The notes beneath the pieces are model-generated. The model had not been told where the DNA came from. It searched no databases and worked only from the letters and a program-made list of their open reading frames with translations. The translations under genes and the position numbers were made by a program. A stretch of DNA of 64,000 nucleotides from Alphaproteobacteria bacterium (GTDB lineage Bacteria > Pseudomonadota > Alphaproteobacteria > UBA2966): contig JABIFY010000052.1 of the NCBI GenBank assembly GCA_018650465.1, positions 1 to 64,000 of the forward strand. The letters run 5' to 3'. This document shows positions 32,766 through 42,824 of this stretch, piece after piece; within the stretch, counting starts at the first letter, position 1; each line of letters starts with the position of its first letter.

Positions 32766-33542
32766 ATGACACAAAGCATACAAGTAGACGCGGACCTGTT
32801 GCGACGTGAAGTCAGCAGCAAATACAAGGAGGTGGCGCTTAATCCCGGTGGTGATTTCCATTTTCACACCGGACGAAGCCTGGCGGCGAAACTGGGCTAT
32901 GACCAACCAATCGTGGATGCCCTGCCCGATGCTGCCGTGGAGTCCTTTTCAGGTATTGGCAATCCGTTTTTGCTGCGCACCCTGGACAAAGGCGAAAACG
33001 TTGTTGATTGCGGTGCCGGGGCAGGCTTTGACTGCTTCGTGGCCGCCAGCCAGGTCGGGGACACGGGCCGGGTTGTCGGCATCGACATGACCGCAGAAAT
33101 GCTGACTAAATCCCGCGCCACAGCAGCGTCCATGGGCCAGGACAATGTCGAATTCCGCGAAGGTTACCTGGAGGCTATTCCGGTTGAAGACGGCTGGGCC
33201 GATGTTGTCATCAGCAACGGTGTGCTCAACCTTTGTGCGGACAAGCCGGGCGTATTCGCCGAAATATTCCGCATGATGCGCCCCGGTGGCACCTTGCAGT
33301 TTGCCGATATTGCCAACAGCAACGATGTACCGGAATCTGCCCGCAACAACGTCGATCTGTGGACGGCCTGAATTGCCGGAGGCCTGCCGTGCGCAGGTTG
33401 GCAAGCATTAATTGAGGCCAGCGGTTTTATCGACGTGCAAATCAGCTCAGGCGTCGACACGTTCGGCGGCGCCAGTGGTGAACCCAACGCCCGCTTGTTT
33501 GGTGTTCAGGGCTATTCCTTTATGGCCAGAAAGCCGGGGTAG
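32766..33542 (+). CDS. ArsM-like SAM-dependent methyltransferase, candidate selenoprotein (TGA at 33369-33371 read as Sec)
   Basis: SD aaagggggag before ATG 32766; SKYKEVALNPGGDFHFHTGRSLAAKLGY...SFSGIGNPF...VVDCGAGAGFDCFVAASQVG...VGIDMTAEML; continues in frame after TGA: LWTA-U-IAGGLPCAGWQALIEASGFIDVQISSGVDTFGGASGEPNARLFGVQGYSFMARKPG*. Confidence 0.75.
33372..33404 (+). promoter_or_regulatory. Candidate bacterial SECIS stem-loop
   Basis: ttgcc-[gga]-ggcctgc-(cgtgc)-gcaggtt-ggcaa immediately 3' of TGA; 12 pairs including two G.U; apical loop cGUgc starts 16 nt after TGA. Confidence 0.6.
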
Positions 33543-33555
33543 TCGTTAAACGAAA

Positions 33556-33592
33556 AATGCCAGGCCCAATGAATTGGTGCCTGGCATTATTT
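33556..33592 (+). terminator. Hairpin terminator (likely bidirectional) between methyltransferase and ssb
   Basis: aatgccaggc...gcctggcatt followed by attttg; located 13 nt after the TAG of the extended ORF. Confidence 0.75.
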
Positions 33593-33607
33593 TGAAGTCT
33601 GCTATGC

Positions 33608-34144
33608 CTAGAACGGGATTTCGTCGTCGATGTCGGGGCCACCGCCGCCGAAGTCGTTGCCGTTTCCGCCGCCGCCACCGCTGCCGCCGTCAAAGCCTCC
33701 ACCACCACCGCCACCGCCGAAGTCTCCGCCGCCGCCGCCGCCGCCGCCATAGCCACCGCCGCCATCACCGCCGCCTGAGCGACCGTCGAGCATGGTGAGT
33801 TCGCCATTGAAGGGGCGCAGCACGATTTCTGTGCTGTAACGATCAGCGCCAGACTGGTCCTGCCATTTGCGGGTTTGCAGTTGGCCTTCGATATAAACCT
33901 TGGAGCCTTTTTTGAGGTACTGTTCGCAGATATCGACCAGGCCGCGCTTGCCGCCTTGCGGGTTCCAGATGACGACCCGATGCCATTCTGTTTTCTCGCG
34001 TTTTTCACCGGAAGTGCGGTCGCGCCAACCTTCACTGGTTGCAATGCGCAAGTTGCACAGCTTGGTGCCGTCGTTGGTACTGCGCACCTCTGGGTCTGCG
34101 CCCAGATTGCCGATCAAAATAACCTTGTTGACACTACCCGCCAT
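33608..34144 (-). CDS. ssb: Single-stranded DNA-binding protein
   Basis: [37 protein letters not shown]; Gly-rich linker; C-terminal DDEIPF. Confidence 0.97.
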   Translation of the reverse strand: MAGSVNKVILIGNLGADPEVRSTNDGTKLCNLRIATSEGWRDRTSGEKREKTEWHRVVIWNPQGGKRGLVDICEQYLKKGSKVYIEGQLQTRKWQDQSGADRYSTEIVLRPFNGELTMLDGRSGGGDGGGGYGGGGGGGGDFGGGGGGGGFDGGSGGGGGNGNDFGGGGPDIDDEIPF

Positions 34145-34346
34145 GTCTTTTCCTCATGTATTAGTTTAATTTTTGGTTGCCGCATAATAGAGGGAATCAT
34201 CGCGAAAAAACTACCGACAAACCAAGATTAGTTGGAAGATTTTTTGATCATTTTCATTTAGATTGCCGCATTCAGGGGCGACGCAATACAACGTACCCTG
34301 CTTACCCTTGATTCTGCTTAACATTTTCCGGATTACCTAAACGACC

Positions 34347-37300
34347 ATGCAAAAATTCATCTCTGTTCGTGGCGCCAAGGAGCATAATCTCCGTGGCGTT
34401 GATGTCGAAATTCCGCGTGATACCCTGACTGTGATTACCGGCCTGTCCGGTTCCGGCAAATCCTCGCTGGCGTTTGATACGATCTATGCCGAGGGCCAGC
34501 GGCGTTATGTGGAAAGCCTGTCGGCCTACGCCCGGCAATTCCTTGAGATGATGCAAAAACCTGATGTAGAAAGCATCGAGGGGTTGTCCCCCGCCATTTC
34601 CATTGAACAAAAGACCACGTCGCGCAATCCACGTTCCACCGTGGGTACGGTGACGGAAATTTATGACTATCTGCGCCTGTTGTTCGCCCGTATTGGTGTG
34701 CCCTACTCACCCGCCACTGGCTTACCCATTGAAAGCCAGACGGTGACCCAGATGGTCGATCAACTGCTGGATATGCCGCAAGGCACACGATTGTATTTGC
34801 TGGCCCCCATTGTGCGCGGCCGCAAGGGTGAATACCGCAAGGAACTTGCCGAACTGATGAAGCGCGGCTTCCAGCGGGTCAAGGTCGATGGCGAGCATTA
34901 TGAAATCGCCGATGTGCCCGCCCTGAATAAAAAGCTGAAACACGAAATAGAAGTCGTCGTCGACCGTATTATCGTCAAAAAGGATATCGGCAACCGCCTG
35001 GCTGACAGTGTGGAAACCGCCCTGGAATTATCCGACGGCTTGCTGATAGCAGAAGACGTCAGCGATGGTACCCGCACCACCTATTCGGCCAAGTTTGCCT
35101 GCCCGGTATCCGGCTTTACCATTGAAGAGATCGAGCCGCGCCTGTTTTCCTTTAACAACCCCTTTGGGGCCTGCCCCAATTGTGATGGCCTGGGCACACG
35201 CTTGTATTTTGATGCCGACCTGGTCGTGCCCGATGGTCGCCTCAGCCTGAAAGAAGGCGCACTTGCCCCCTGGTCCAAATCGGCTTCACCCTATTACCGG
35301 CAAACCCTGGAAGGTTTGGCGAAACACTACAAGTTCAGCATGAACACACCCTTTGATGACCTGGAGGAAGAAGCCAGACAGGCTGTGTTGTATGGCTCGG
35401 GCGATACCGAAGTCAAAATGACCTATGACAACGACAAACGCCAATACAGCCTGAAAAAGCCCTTTGAAGGCGTGGTCAAAAACCTGGAACGCCGCTGGCG
35501 GGAAACAGATTCGTCCTGGATGCGCGATGAACTGGGCCGCTATCAAAGTGCGGCACCCTGTGACAGTTGCAAGGGTGAACGCCTGAAGCCGGAAGCCCTG
35601 GCTGTGAAGATCGACGGCCTGCATATCTCCCAGGTCGCTGGCATGTCCATTGCCGGGGCCGGTGACTGGTTTCTGAAACTGGGCAGCAAGCTGAAAGCCA
35701 AAGACCTGGAAATCGCTGAACGCATCCTGAAGGAAATCAACGAGCGTTTGGGCTTTCTCAACAAGGTCGGCCTTGAATATCTTTCCCTGTCACGATCTTC
35801 CGGCACCTTGTCGGGTGGCGAAAGCCAGCGTATTCGCCTGGCGTCGCAAATAGGCTCCGGGCTGACCGGTGTGCTCTATGTCCTGGACGAGCCAAGCATT
35901 GGCTTGCACCAACGCGACAATGCCCGCCTGCTGGAAACCCTGGTGCGCCTGCGCGATATCGGCAATACGGTAATTGTTGTTGAACATGACGAAGAAGCCA
36001 TCATGGCCGCCGATCATGTCATCGACATGGGACCGGGTGCCGGTATCCATGGCGGGGCCGTTGTGGCCGAAGGCAAGCCCAAAAAGATTATGCAAACAGC
36101 TGACAGCCTGACCGGGCAATATCTGGTTGGCACCCGCCAGATTACACTGCCGCTGGAGCGCCGCCCAGGTCATCCGGGCCAGGCCATCAAGGTGATCGGG
36201 GCATCCGCCAACAATCTGCACAATGTCAGCGCGGAAATTCCACTTGGTACCTTCACCGCCATTACCGGCGTTTCTGGCAGTGGCAAATCCACCCTGACCA
36301 TCGAAACCCTGTACAAGGCCGCCGCCAAGCGTTTGAACAATGCCCGTCATCACCCCGGTGAGCATAAAGACATCACGGGCCTGGAGTTTCTCGACAAGAT
36401 AATCGACATCGACCAGTCCCCCATTGGCCGCACACCCCGTTCAAACCCCGCCACCTATACCGGTGCCTTCACTCCCATGCGTGACTGGTTTGCGGGTCTG
36501 CCGGAATCCGGCATCAGGGGATACAAGCCTGGTCGCTTCAGTTTCAATGTTAAAGGTGGACGCTGTGAAGCCTGCCAGGGCGACGGCCTGATCAAGATCG
36601 AAATGCATTTTTTACCCGACGTTTATGTGCAGTGCGACGAATGCAAGGGTCGTCGTTACAATCGCGAAACCCTGGAGATCAAGTTCAAGGACAAGTCCAT
36701 CGCTGACGTGCTGGAAATGACCGTGGATGAAGGAGCTGATTTTTTCACGGCCGTGCCATCCATCCGTGACAAGCTGGTCACCCTGCAACGGGTGGGTCTG
36801 GGTTACATTCACCTCGGCCAGGCCGCGACAACCCTGTCCGGTGGTGAGGCACAACGTGTGAAACTGGCCAAGGAACTCTCACGCCGCGCCACAGGCCAAA
36901 CCCTGTATATTCTGGACGAACCCACCACCGGTTTGCACTTTGAAGACGTCGCCAAGTTGCTGGAGGTTCTGCACACCCTGGTGGACCAGGGCAATACGGT
37001 GCTGGTTATTGAGCATAATCTCGACATCATCAAAACCGCTGACTGGGTCATCGATCTGGGACCCGAAGGCGGCGACAAAGGTGGGCGCATCGTCGCCGCC
37101 GGAACACCCGAGGACGTGGCTGAGGTGGCGGAAAGCTATACCGGCATGTACCTCAAACAAGTCCTCGCCAAAGGCTCGCGCGCACCGCGGAAGGTAATCA
37201 ATCATCCCAACGGGCGCAAGCCACAGCGCCCCCTGTCTCCCAAAGCCATGAAGGCGGCCATGAAAGCCGACAAGGAAAAGAAAAAAACAGAGGCCAAAGA

Positions 37301-37415
37301 AGCCGCGAAGGAGGCCAGGAAGAAGGCCGTGAAGAAAAAAACTGTAGTGAAAAAACCGGCGGCAAAAAAGAAGGTTGCGACGAAGGTCTCACGGCCCCGG
37401 AAGAAAGTAGCCTAG
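34347..37415 (+). CDS. uvrA: Excinuclease ABC subunit A with basic C-terminal extension
   Basis: [63 protein letters not shown]-terminal K/A-rich tail. Confidence 0.98.
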   Translation: MQKFISVRGAKEHNLRGVDVEIPRDTLTVITGLSGSGKSSLAFDTIYAEGQRRYVESLSAYARQFLEMMQKPDVESIEGLSPAISIEQKTTSRNPRSTVGTVTEIYDYLRLLFARIGVPYSPATGLPIESQTVTQMVDQLLDMPQGTRLYLLAPIVRGRKGEYRKELAELMKRGFQRVKVDGEHYEIADVPALNKKLKHEIEVVVDRIIVKKDIGNRLADSVETALELSDGLLIAEDVSDGTRTTYSAKFACPVSGFTIEEIEPRLFSFNNPFGACPNCDGLGTRLYFDADLVVPDGRLSLKEGALAPWSKSASPYYRQTLEGLAKHYKFSMNTPFDDLEEEARQAVLYGSGDTEVKMTYDNDKRQYSLKKPFEGVVKNLERRWRETDSSWMRDELGRYQSAAPCDSCKGERLKPEALAVKIDGLHISQVAGMSIAGAGDWFLKLGSKLKAKDLEIAERILKEINERLGFLNKVGLEYLSLSRSSGTLSGGESQRIRLASQIGSGLTGVLYVLDEPSIGLHQRDNARLLETLVRLRDIGNTVIVVEHDEEAIMAADHVIDMGPGAGIHGGAVVAEGKPKKIMQTADSLTGQYLVGTRQITLPLERRPGHPGQAIKVIGASANNLHNVSAEIPLGTFTAITGVSGSGKSTLTIETLYKAAAKRLNNARHHPGEHKDITGLEFLDKIIDIDQSPIGRTPRSNPATYTGAFTPMRDWFAGLPESGIRGYKPGRFSFNVKGGRCEACQGDGLIKIEMHFLPDVYVQCDECKGRRYNRETLEIKFKDKSIADVLEMTVDEGADFFTAVPSIRDKLVTLQRVGLGYIHLGQAATTLSGGEAQRVKLAKELSRRATGQTLYILDEPTTGLHFEDVAKLLEVLHTLVDQGNTVLVIEHNLDIIKTADWVIDLGPEGGDKGGRIVAAGTPEDVAEVAESYTGMYLKQVLAKGSRAPRKVINHPNGRKPQRPLSPKAMKAAMKADKEKKKTEAKEAAKEARKKAVKKKTVVKKPAAKKKVATKVSRPRKKVA

Positions 37416-37494
37416 GCGCATTGTCAAACGCCTAAAAATTGAAAACCTAAATCGCATTTTGGGAAACGGAACAGGAAACAGCAACTATACTCTA

Positions 37495-37593
37495 CGTCAT
37501 CCCGCACTTGATGCGGGATCCATGCGGCGGCCCAATTGGGATGCAATGGTCATAACGACACAGGCGTAGACCCCGGATCAAGTCCGGGGTGAC
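37495..37593. repeat. Composite palindromic intergenic element
   Basis: cgtcatcccgcacttgatgcgggatccatg ... accccggatcaagtccggggtgacg; two hairpins in opposite orientation with matching outer ends. Confidence 0.85.
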
Positions 37594-37650
37594 GTAGTAC
37601 AGTGGCTTAAGGGGGCCAAACTCTGCATCGTCAAGCACGGGCATGATGAG

Positions 37651-38526
37651 TTATGTAGTTTTGTCTCCACCGTCTCGAATATATTGATAGACCTGCGTGA
37701 AATCGCTGCCGGGTAAGGCCTTGTCGCATTCGTCCCAGATGTTGGCGACCAGTTCACTTAAACGACCGGGGGTGCCCGCACTGGTCAGGGCTTCCATATA
37801 AAGCTTCAGATCCTTCGCTTCCAGGGCGGTTCTGAAGCCGGCGTCGAAGGTCTCTGTCATGACGCGTTTGGGGAATTTGTCGAGAGAGGCCGTGTTCTGG
37901 CCCGTGGACACATTGATCAAATCGAGCATGACCTTCATATCCAGGCCTTGCGACAAACCAAACAAGATAGCCTCGGAAGTTGCCACCAACGCCGTACCAG
38001 AAAGGAAGTTGTTCAGGACTTTCAGGGCCTGCCCCTGCCCCGCATCATCACCCACATGAAAAACATTGCCGGTGAAGCTGTCCAGAATATTTTTGTGCCG
38101 GGTCATTTCCGCTTCGGGTCCGGCCCACATCAGGGAGACAGTGCCTGCCCTGGCCCCCGCCTGGCCACCACTGACCGGCGCGTCGATATAAATAATCCCG
38201 GCGCCAGCAGCGATCTCATATGCCTGGCGGGAAGCGTCCATGCCGGTTGTCGACAGATCGATCACACAACGAACGCGGCGCTTGGACATCACTGCCAATT
38301 CCTGGAGGATGGCGATGGAAACGGGCCCGTCGGGCACGCTGAGGAATATGGTGTCGGCGGCATTTGCCACGTCGGCCAGGGTATCCACCACTGTTGCACC
38401 CGCTGGCAATTGCGCCGAGGCGCTCGCCTTGTCATAGGCAACGAGGGGAAACGTTGCGGCGATGTTGGCAGCCATAGGGGCACCCATCTGGCCAAGGCCA
38501 ACAAATCCCGAATTTATTTCTGTCAT
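37651..38526 (-). CDS. NAD(P)-dependent oxidoreductase, 3-hydroxyisobutyrate dehydrogenase family
   Basis: GFVGLGQMGAPMAANIAATFPLVAYDK...DAPVSGGQAGARAGTVSLM...KVLNNFLSG. Confidence 0.93.
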   Translation of the reverse strand: MTEINSGFVGLGQMGAPMAANIAATFPLVAYDKASASAQLPAGATVVDTLADVANAADTIFLSVPDGPVSIAILQELAVMSKRRVRCVIDLSTTGMDASRQAYEIAAGAGIIYIDAPVSGGQAGARAGTVSLMWAGPEAEMTRHKNILDSFTGNVFHVGDDAGQGQALKVLNNFLSGTALVATSEAILFGLSQGLDMKVMLDLINVSTGQNTASLDKFPKRVMTETFDAGFRTALEAKDLKLYMEALTSAGTPGRLSELVANIWDECDKALPGSDFTQVYQYIRDGGDKTT

Positions 38527-38658
38527 TTGACTTGATCCCCTGAATTTTTTATCGCCGATACAAGTTAAACAGCACTGACAAGGCTGTCACTGACGAACAG
38601 ACATTTCCCACCGGCGAAAATGTTGCTACGGTTAATTCCAAATACAAATTCAACAGAA

Positions 38659-38683
38659 GCGTTTCCGGGTTTCACGGAAACGC
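38659..38683. repeat. Palindrome of the GTTTCCG family
   Basis: gcgtttccg-ggtttca-cggaaacgc perfect 9-bp stem. Confidence 0.8.
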
Positions 38684-38703
38684 CTTAGTTCAGGGAAGAA
38701 AAC

Positions 38704-39756
38704 ATGAAAGCCTACCAGGTCACAAAATTCGCCGCCCCCATCGAAGCCAGAGATATCGCCACTCCTGAACCAACCGGCACCGAGGTTTTGATCAAGGTTC
38801 ACAAGGCGGGCGTTTGTCACAGTGACCTGCATATCCACGATGGCTTTTACACAATGGGTGGCAATTCGAAACTCGAGCTGGGAGAGCGCGGCCTGAAACT
38901 GCCACGCACCATGGGGCACGAGCTTTATGGCGAAGTGGTATCGGGTGGACCGGATGCTGGCGACCTGCCCATCGGCGAAGGCCGCCTGATCCATCCCTGG
39001 ATGGGCTGTGGTGAATGCGCCGTCTGCCTCGCCGGAGATGAAAACATCTGCATGGCCCCCAAATCCATCGGTGTCTTTATGGACGGAGCCTATGCCGATT
39101 ATTGCCTGATCCCCCATCCCAGATACCTGGTTGATATCGGCGACCTCGACCCTGCTATTGCCACGCCCTACAGTTGCTCAGGTGTAACCGTCTACAGTGC
39201 CTTGCAAAAGGCCTTGCCGGTTGCGGACAACGAATGGCTGGTGATCATGGGCGCCGGTGGACTTGGCCTGAATGCCGTTGCCATCGCCAAAGCCCTGGAC
39301 GTCAAAAATGTTTTGGTCTGTGATCTTGATGACAGCAAACTGGAAGCTGCCCGCGAAATGGGCGCCTCTGAGACGCTGAACTCAGGCCAGGCCGATGCTT
39401 TCAAACAATTGCAAAAACTGACAGATGGCGGCCCGCGTGCCGTTGTCGATACGGTCGGTGCTGAAGCCACATCGCAGCTGGCCATCGGAGCTCTGCCCAA
39501 GGGCGGGCGCTATGTCATTGTTGGCCTTTACGGTGGTGGCCTGACATTACCGCTGCCGTCCCTGCCCTTGCGGGCAATTTCCATCATCGGTTCCTATACC
39601 GGTAATCTGGCTGAGTTGAAGGAACTGATCGAGCTTGCCAAGAGCGGCAAGGTCAAACCCTTGCCCGTCAGCACACGCCCCATGTCAGAAGTGGGTGATA
39701 CCCTCAATGACCTGCGGGCCGGTAAAATTGTCGGTCGTGTCGTTCTTTCCAATTAG
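38704..39756 (+). CDS. Zinc-dependent alcohol dehydrogenase
   Basis: AGVCHSDLHIHDGFY...GHELYGEVV...GCGECAVCLAGDENIC; VIMGAGGLGLNAVAIAKAL. Confidence 0.94.
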   Translation: MKAYQVTKFAAPIEARDIATPEPTGTEVLIKVHKAGVCHSDLHIHDGFYTMGGNSKLELGERGLKLPRTMGHELYGEVVSGGPDAGDLPIGEGRLIHPWMGCGECAVCLAGDENICMAPKSIGVFMDGAYADYCLIPHPRYLVDIGDLDPAIATPYSCSGVTVYSALQKALPVADNEWLVIMGAGGLGLNAVAIAKALDVKNVLVCDLDDSKLEAAREMGASETLNSGQADAFKQLQKLTDGGPRAVVDTVGAEATSQLAIGALPKGGRYVIVGLYGGGLTLPLPSLPLRAISIIGSYTGNLAELKELIELAKSGKVKPLPVSTRPMSEVGDTLNDLRAGKIVGRVVLSN

Positions 39757-39826
39757 GCAGAAAACGCTAATCAAGCAGAAAACGCCCACTAAGCAGAAAA
39801 CGCCCACTAAGCAGAAAACGAAAGAT
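39757..39826. repeat. 18-nt tandem repeat, about 4 copies
   Basis: gcagaaaacgctaatcaa / gcagaaaacgcccactaa / gcagaaaacgcccactaa / gcagaaaacgaaagat, exact 18-nt period. Confidence 0.95.
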
Positions 39827-39833
39827 CCGCAAC

Positions 39834-40088
39834 ATGGTTATGGAAGCCCAGGATTTTAAGATTGAAGATATCTATGTGCCGGTCAAACTCAAAAAGGCGT
39901 TTGAGCCGGCCAGCGTCGAAAAGTTCACTGACTTGCTCATGAACGGCGAGACTCTGGCACCTGTTCTGGTTCGCAAAGACCCCAAGAAGGGCCACGTTCT
40001 GGTCAAGGGCGTACATCGCCTGGAAGCCTGCCGGGATGTGGGCGATGTCACGATCAAGGGGTTTCTGGTGCATGCAAGGCTCACTTGA
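39834..40088 (+). CDS. Small stand-alone ParB-N-like domain protein
   Basis: FKIEDIYVPVKLKKAFEPASVEKFTDLLMNGETLAPVLVRKDPKKGHVLVKGVHRLEACRDVG resembles ParB/Srx fold. Confidence 0.65.
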   Translation: MVMEAQDFKIEDIYVPVKLKKAFEPASVEKFTDLLMNGETLAPVLVRKDPKKGHVLVKGVHRLEACRDVGDVTIKGFLVHARLT

Positions 40089-40091
40089 TTC

Positions 40092-40547
40092 ATGACAGAT
40101 AAACCATCCAACATTGCCATTGCACAAACCCTCTTCAACGCCGACCCTGCTGTTAACGATTTGGGTCTGGAACTGGTTGCCAGTGAACCAGGCGCTGTCA
40201 CGATTGCCCTTGTGGTCGAGGACCGACACCTGAACTTCAACGGGACCTGCCACGGCGGCGTGATTTTCACGCTGGCAGATACGGCCTTTGGCTTGGCGGG
40301 CAACACCCACGGCATCGTTGCCGCTGGAATCAACACATCGATATCTTATCATGCTGGATCGAAAGCTGGTGACCGCCTGGTGGCACGGGCAACCGAGACA
40401 ACGCGGTCACGCAGTCTCGGCACCTACTATGTTGAGGTGCATCGAAGCGACGGGAAAATTGTTGCGACGCTGACAGGTACCGGGTTTATCACTGGTGATA
40501 AACACGATCTCGACAGCGACAAATATCAACCAATCCAGAAAAATTAG
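40092..40547 (+). CDS. PaaI-like hotdog-fold thioesterase
   Basis: LNFNGTCHGGVIFTLADTAFGLAGNTHGIVAAGINTSISYHAGSKAGDRLVARA. Confidence 0.92.
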   Translation: MTDKPSNIAIAQTLFNADPAVNDLGLELVASEPGAVTIALVVEDRHLNFNGTCHGGVIFTLADTAFGLAGNTHGIVAAGINTSISYHAGSKAGDRLVARATETTRSRSLGTYYVEVHRSDGKIVATLTGTGFITGDKHDLDSDKYQPIQKN

Positions 40548-41149
40548 CCGGGATCGATATCTTTCCACCAGGTCTGAAAGCTGTCGACGTTATGGTCAAG
40601 GTTCGCGCCGAGACCGCCGGAACGTTCCGTCCATAGCTCAAGTGCTGTTTCGGGCACAGCAATCAGCAAGGGGATATTTTCCGCAATGGCGTTGAGGATT
40701 TCGTCGTTCAGGCCACCGCCATTTTGCTCTTGTTCACCGAATTTTTCCAACACGATCAAATCAACCTTGTCTTCAATGGCCCGACGCAGCGCCTCAGTTG
40801 AATCAGCCAGGACATTGGTGTTCATGGAGCAGGTCTTACTCTCCAGATTCTCTTTGGAGGGTCGATTGATGGGAAAGCGGGAACCGGTTTCAACGTCGAC
40901 CAGGTCAATGCCCATACGGCAACCACCGCCATCGACCAGTTCTTCCTGCAACAATCCTCCAACCCTGACACCCTTGGCCCTTAAAGTTGCCGTAAATGTC
41001 GCCAAAGCCTTACGGTCTTCGGTGCTACGCGAATAGACAGCCGCCGCGAAGGGCAGCTGATCCTGATTATCGTCTGAAGATGCTTTGTCCATACCCTGTC
41101 TTATACACAGGTTTGGGATTTGACAATCCATGACACAGGGCGTGGCCAA
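40544..41149 (-). CDS. DUF2478 family protein
   Basis: PFAAAVYSRSTEDRKALATFTATLRAKGVRVGGLLQEE...GCRMGIDLVDVETG..FGEQEQNGGGLNDEI. Confidence 0.75.
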   Translation of the reverse strand: MATPCVMDCQIPNLCIRQGMDKASSDDNQDQLPFAAAVYSRSTEDRKALATFTATLRAKGVRVGGLLQEELVDGGGCRMGIDLVDVETGSRFPINRPSKENLESKTCSMNTNVLADSTEALRRAIEDKVDLIVLEKFGEQEQNGGGLNDEILNAIAENIPLLIAVPETALELWTERSGGLGANLDHNVDSFQTWWKDIDPG

Positions 41150-41166
41150 TATGCCGCAGGTCTATG

Positions 41167-41313
41167 TCAGATATATCCGAACAAAGCCGCTGCCATGTAA
41201 ATCAACCCGACACTGACCAGCACGACAACACCCCATACGACGGCCAATATTGTTTCTGGAGAACTATCAGCTTCCCGAATTGGCAGGTCTCTGTCTGTTG
41301 AACTATCCGTCAT
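41167..41313 (-). CDS. Small single-TM membrane protein
   Basis: MTDSSTDRDLPIREADSSPETILAVVWGVVVLVSVGLIYMAAALFGYI; ORF track start is upstream at 41406. Confidence 0.5.
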   Translation of the reverse strand: MTDSSTDRDLPIREADSSPETILAVVWGVVVLVSVGLIYMAAALFGYI

Positions 41314-41417
41314 CGGTGCCTCCCCAAAAGGTAGCGACAAGCAATTATCTGGTTGTACTATGAAAAATATATTGAACTTACAGTCAGCATGGTTCAATAC
41401 GCACATATGCCCAGATA

Positions 41418-42824
41418 TCAGGACTTCCGCTTTTTCTTTCGGGTCGCGGCACTACGTACGCTGGCTTCCACATAGTCGATAACTGTGCCGGTAATATTTT
41501 TGCCCGTTGCCTTCTCGATACCCTGCAAGCCTGGGGATGAATTGACTTCCAGAACTTTAGGTCCGTCGTTTGATCGCAACAAATCAACGCCGCCCCAACG
41601 CAAGCCCATGGTTTTCATGGCGCGAAGGGCTGTGGCCCGTTCCTGGGCGGAAATGCGGACCTTGGTTGACAAGCCACCCTGATGCAAATTACTGCGAAAA
41701 TCACCTGCCGCAGCCTGGCGTTTCATGGCCCCAACGACTTTGTTGCCGACGACCATACAGCGGATATCCGCACCATTGGCCTCTTCGATAAACTCCTGCA
41801 CCATGATGTGGGCGCGCAAGCCGCGGAAGGCTTGAATAACTGATTCCGCCGCTTTCATGGTTTCCGCCAGCACAACGCCTTTGCCCTGGGTGCCTTCCAG
41901 TAATTTCAGCACGAGCGGGGCTTTGCCTACGGTTTTAAGCATATCTTTCACATCCGACGGCGAATGGGCGAACCCCGTCACCGGCATACCGATCCCGGCC
42001 CGGGCCAACAGTTGATGGGCATAGAGTTTGTCGCGTGAAGCACCAATAGCCGCCGAGCCGTTGAGGCAATAGACCCCCATCATCTCGAACTGACGCACAA
42101 CGGCCATGCCGTAAAATGTCACCGACGCACCGACGCGCGGAATGACCGCATCAAATTTCGGCAAGACGTCGCCTTGATAGTGAATTTCAGGTCGGGCAGA
42201 GGTGATGTTCATATAACAACGTGTGGTGTTGATCACCTGGACCGTGTGCCCACGTGAGACCGCAGTTTCGACCAGGCGCGATGTGGAATAGCTGTCCGGC
42301 TCGCGGCTCAAGATTGCAATCCGCAGGGGGCGGGATTCATCGTCATCGACATCTGATTTATCATAGAGCGTGGATGAGAGTTCACCGCACATCATGGCTT
42401 CAAACGGATTAACAACCAGCTTGTCCTTCATGGCGGACCGCCCGAGCAACATCCGGTAGGACATGCTCTCGCGGTTGGTCAGACTGATTTCGATAGGCCA
42501 TTCCTGACCATCCAGGCGGACGACGGTTCGAATGACCGGGCGAATTTCAGAATGACCGTTCGAGCTGGTGACTTCGCGCTCCCCCACCCATTGAGCCGTG
42601 CAATAGATTTCGATTTCGGGCTGTTCGGGAATGGGATGGATACCAAAGCGCACTTTGCGGTTTTTGCCGGTGCCGATTTCTTCGATGGAGAAGGCATGCA
42701 GGGCCGATGTCCGCGCACCTGTATCGACCTTGGCCTTGATGGCATGCAGGCCAAGCTCTGGCAAAGCCATCCACTCTTCCCAGCCCACCGTCATCAATTC
42801 ATTTTTGCGCGCTCGCTTCGCCAT
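41418..42824 (-). CDS. Fusion of RimB-like (RimK/LysX-like aspartic protease fold) domain and RimK-like ATP-grasp ligase
   Basis: N-term [33 protein letters not shown]-term [30 protein letters not shown]...[17 protein letters not shown]...[14 protein letters not shown]. Confidence 0.9.
   Translation of the reverse strand: MAKRARKNELMTVGWEEWMALPELGLHAIKAKVDTGARTSALHAFSIEEIGTGKNRKVRFGIHPIPEQPEIEIYCTAQWVGEREVTSSNGHSEIRPVIRTVVRLDGQEWPIEISLTNRESMSYRMLLGRSAMKDKLVVNPFEAMMCGELSSTLYDKSDVDDDESRPLRIAILSREPDSYSTSRLVETAVSRGHTVQVINTTRCYMNITSARPEIHYQGDVLPKFDAVIPRVGASVTFYGMAVVRQFEMMGVYCLNGSAAIGASRDKLYAHQLLARAGIGMPVTGFAHSPSDVKDMLKTVGKAPLVLKLLEGTQGKGVVLAETMKAAESVIQAFRGLRAHIMVQEFIEEANGADIRCMVVGNKVVGAMKRQAAAGDFRSNLHQGGLSTKVRISAQERATALRAMKTMGLRWGGVDLLRSNDGPKVLEVNSSPGLQGIEKATGKNITGTVIDYVEASVRSAATRKKKRKS

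Noticed and set aside
32718-33371. Simple pseudogene or sequencing-error explanation for the TGA-truncated methyltransferase
   Set aside because: Frame, codon usage and family-like sequence are intact on both sides, there is a single TGA (not TAA/TAG or a frameshift) at a Cys position, and a SECIS-like hairpin follows. It is not excluded without sel genes and read data, but it is less parsimonious.
33520-34044. Ala/Ser-rich minus-strand ORF overlapping ssb
   Set aside because: Shadow frame of the glycine-rich ssb linker; composition artefact
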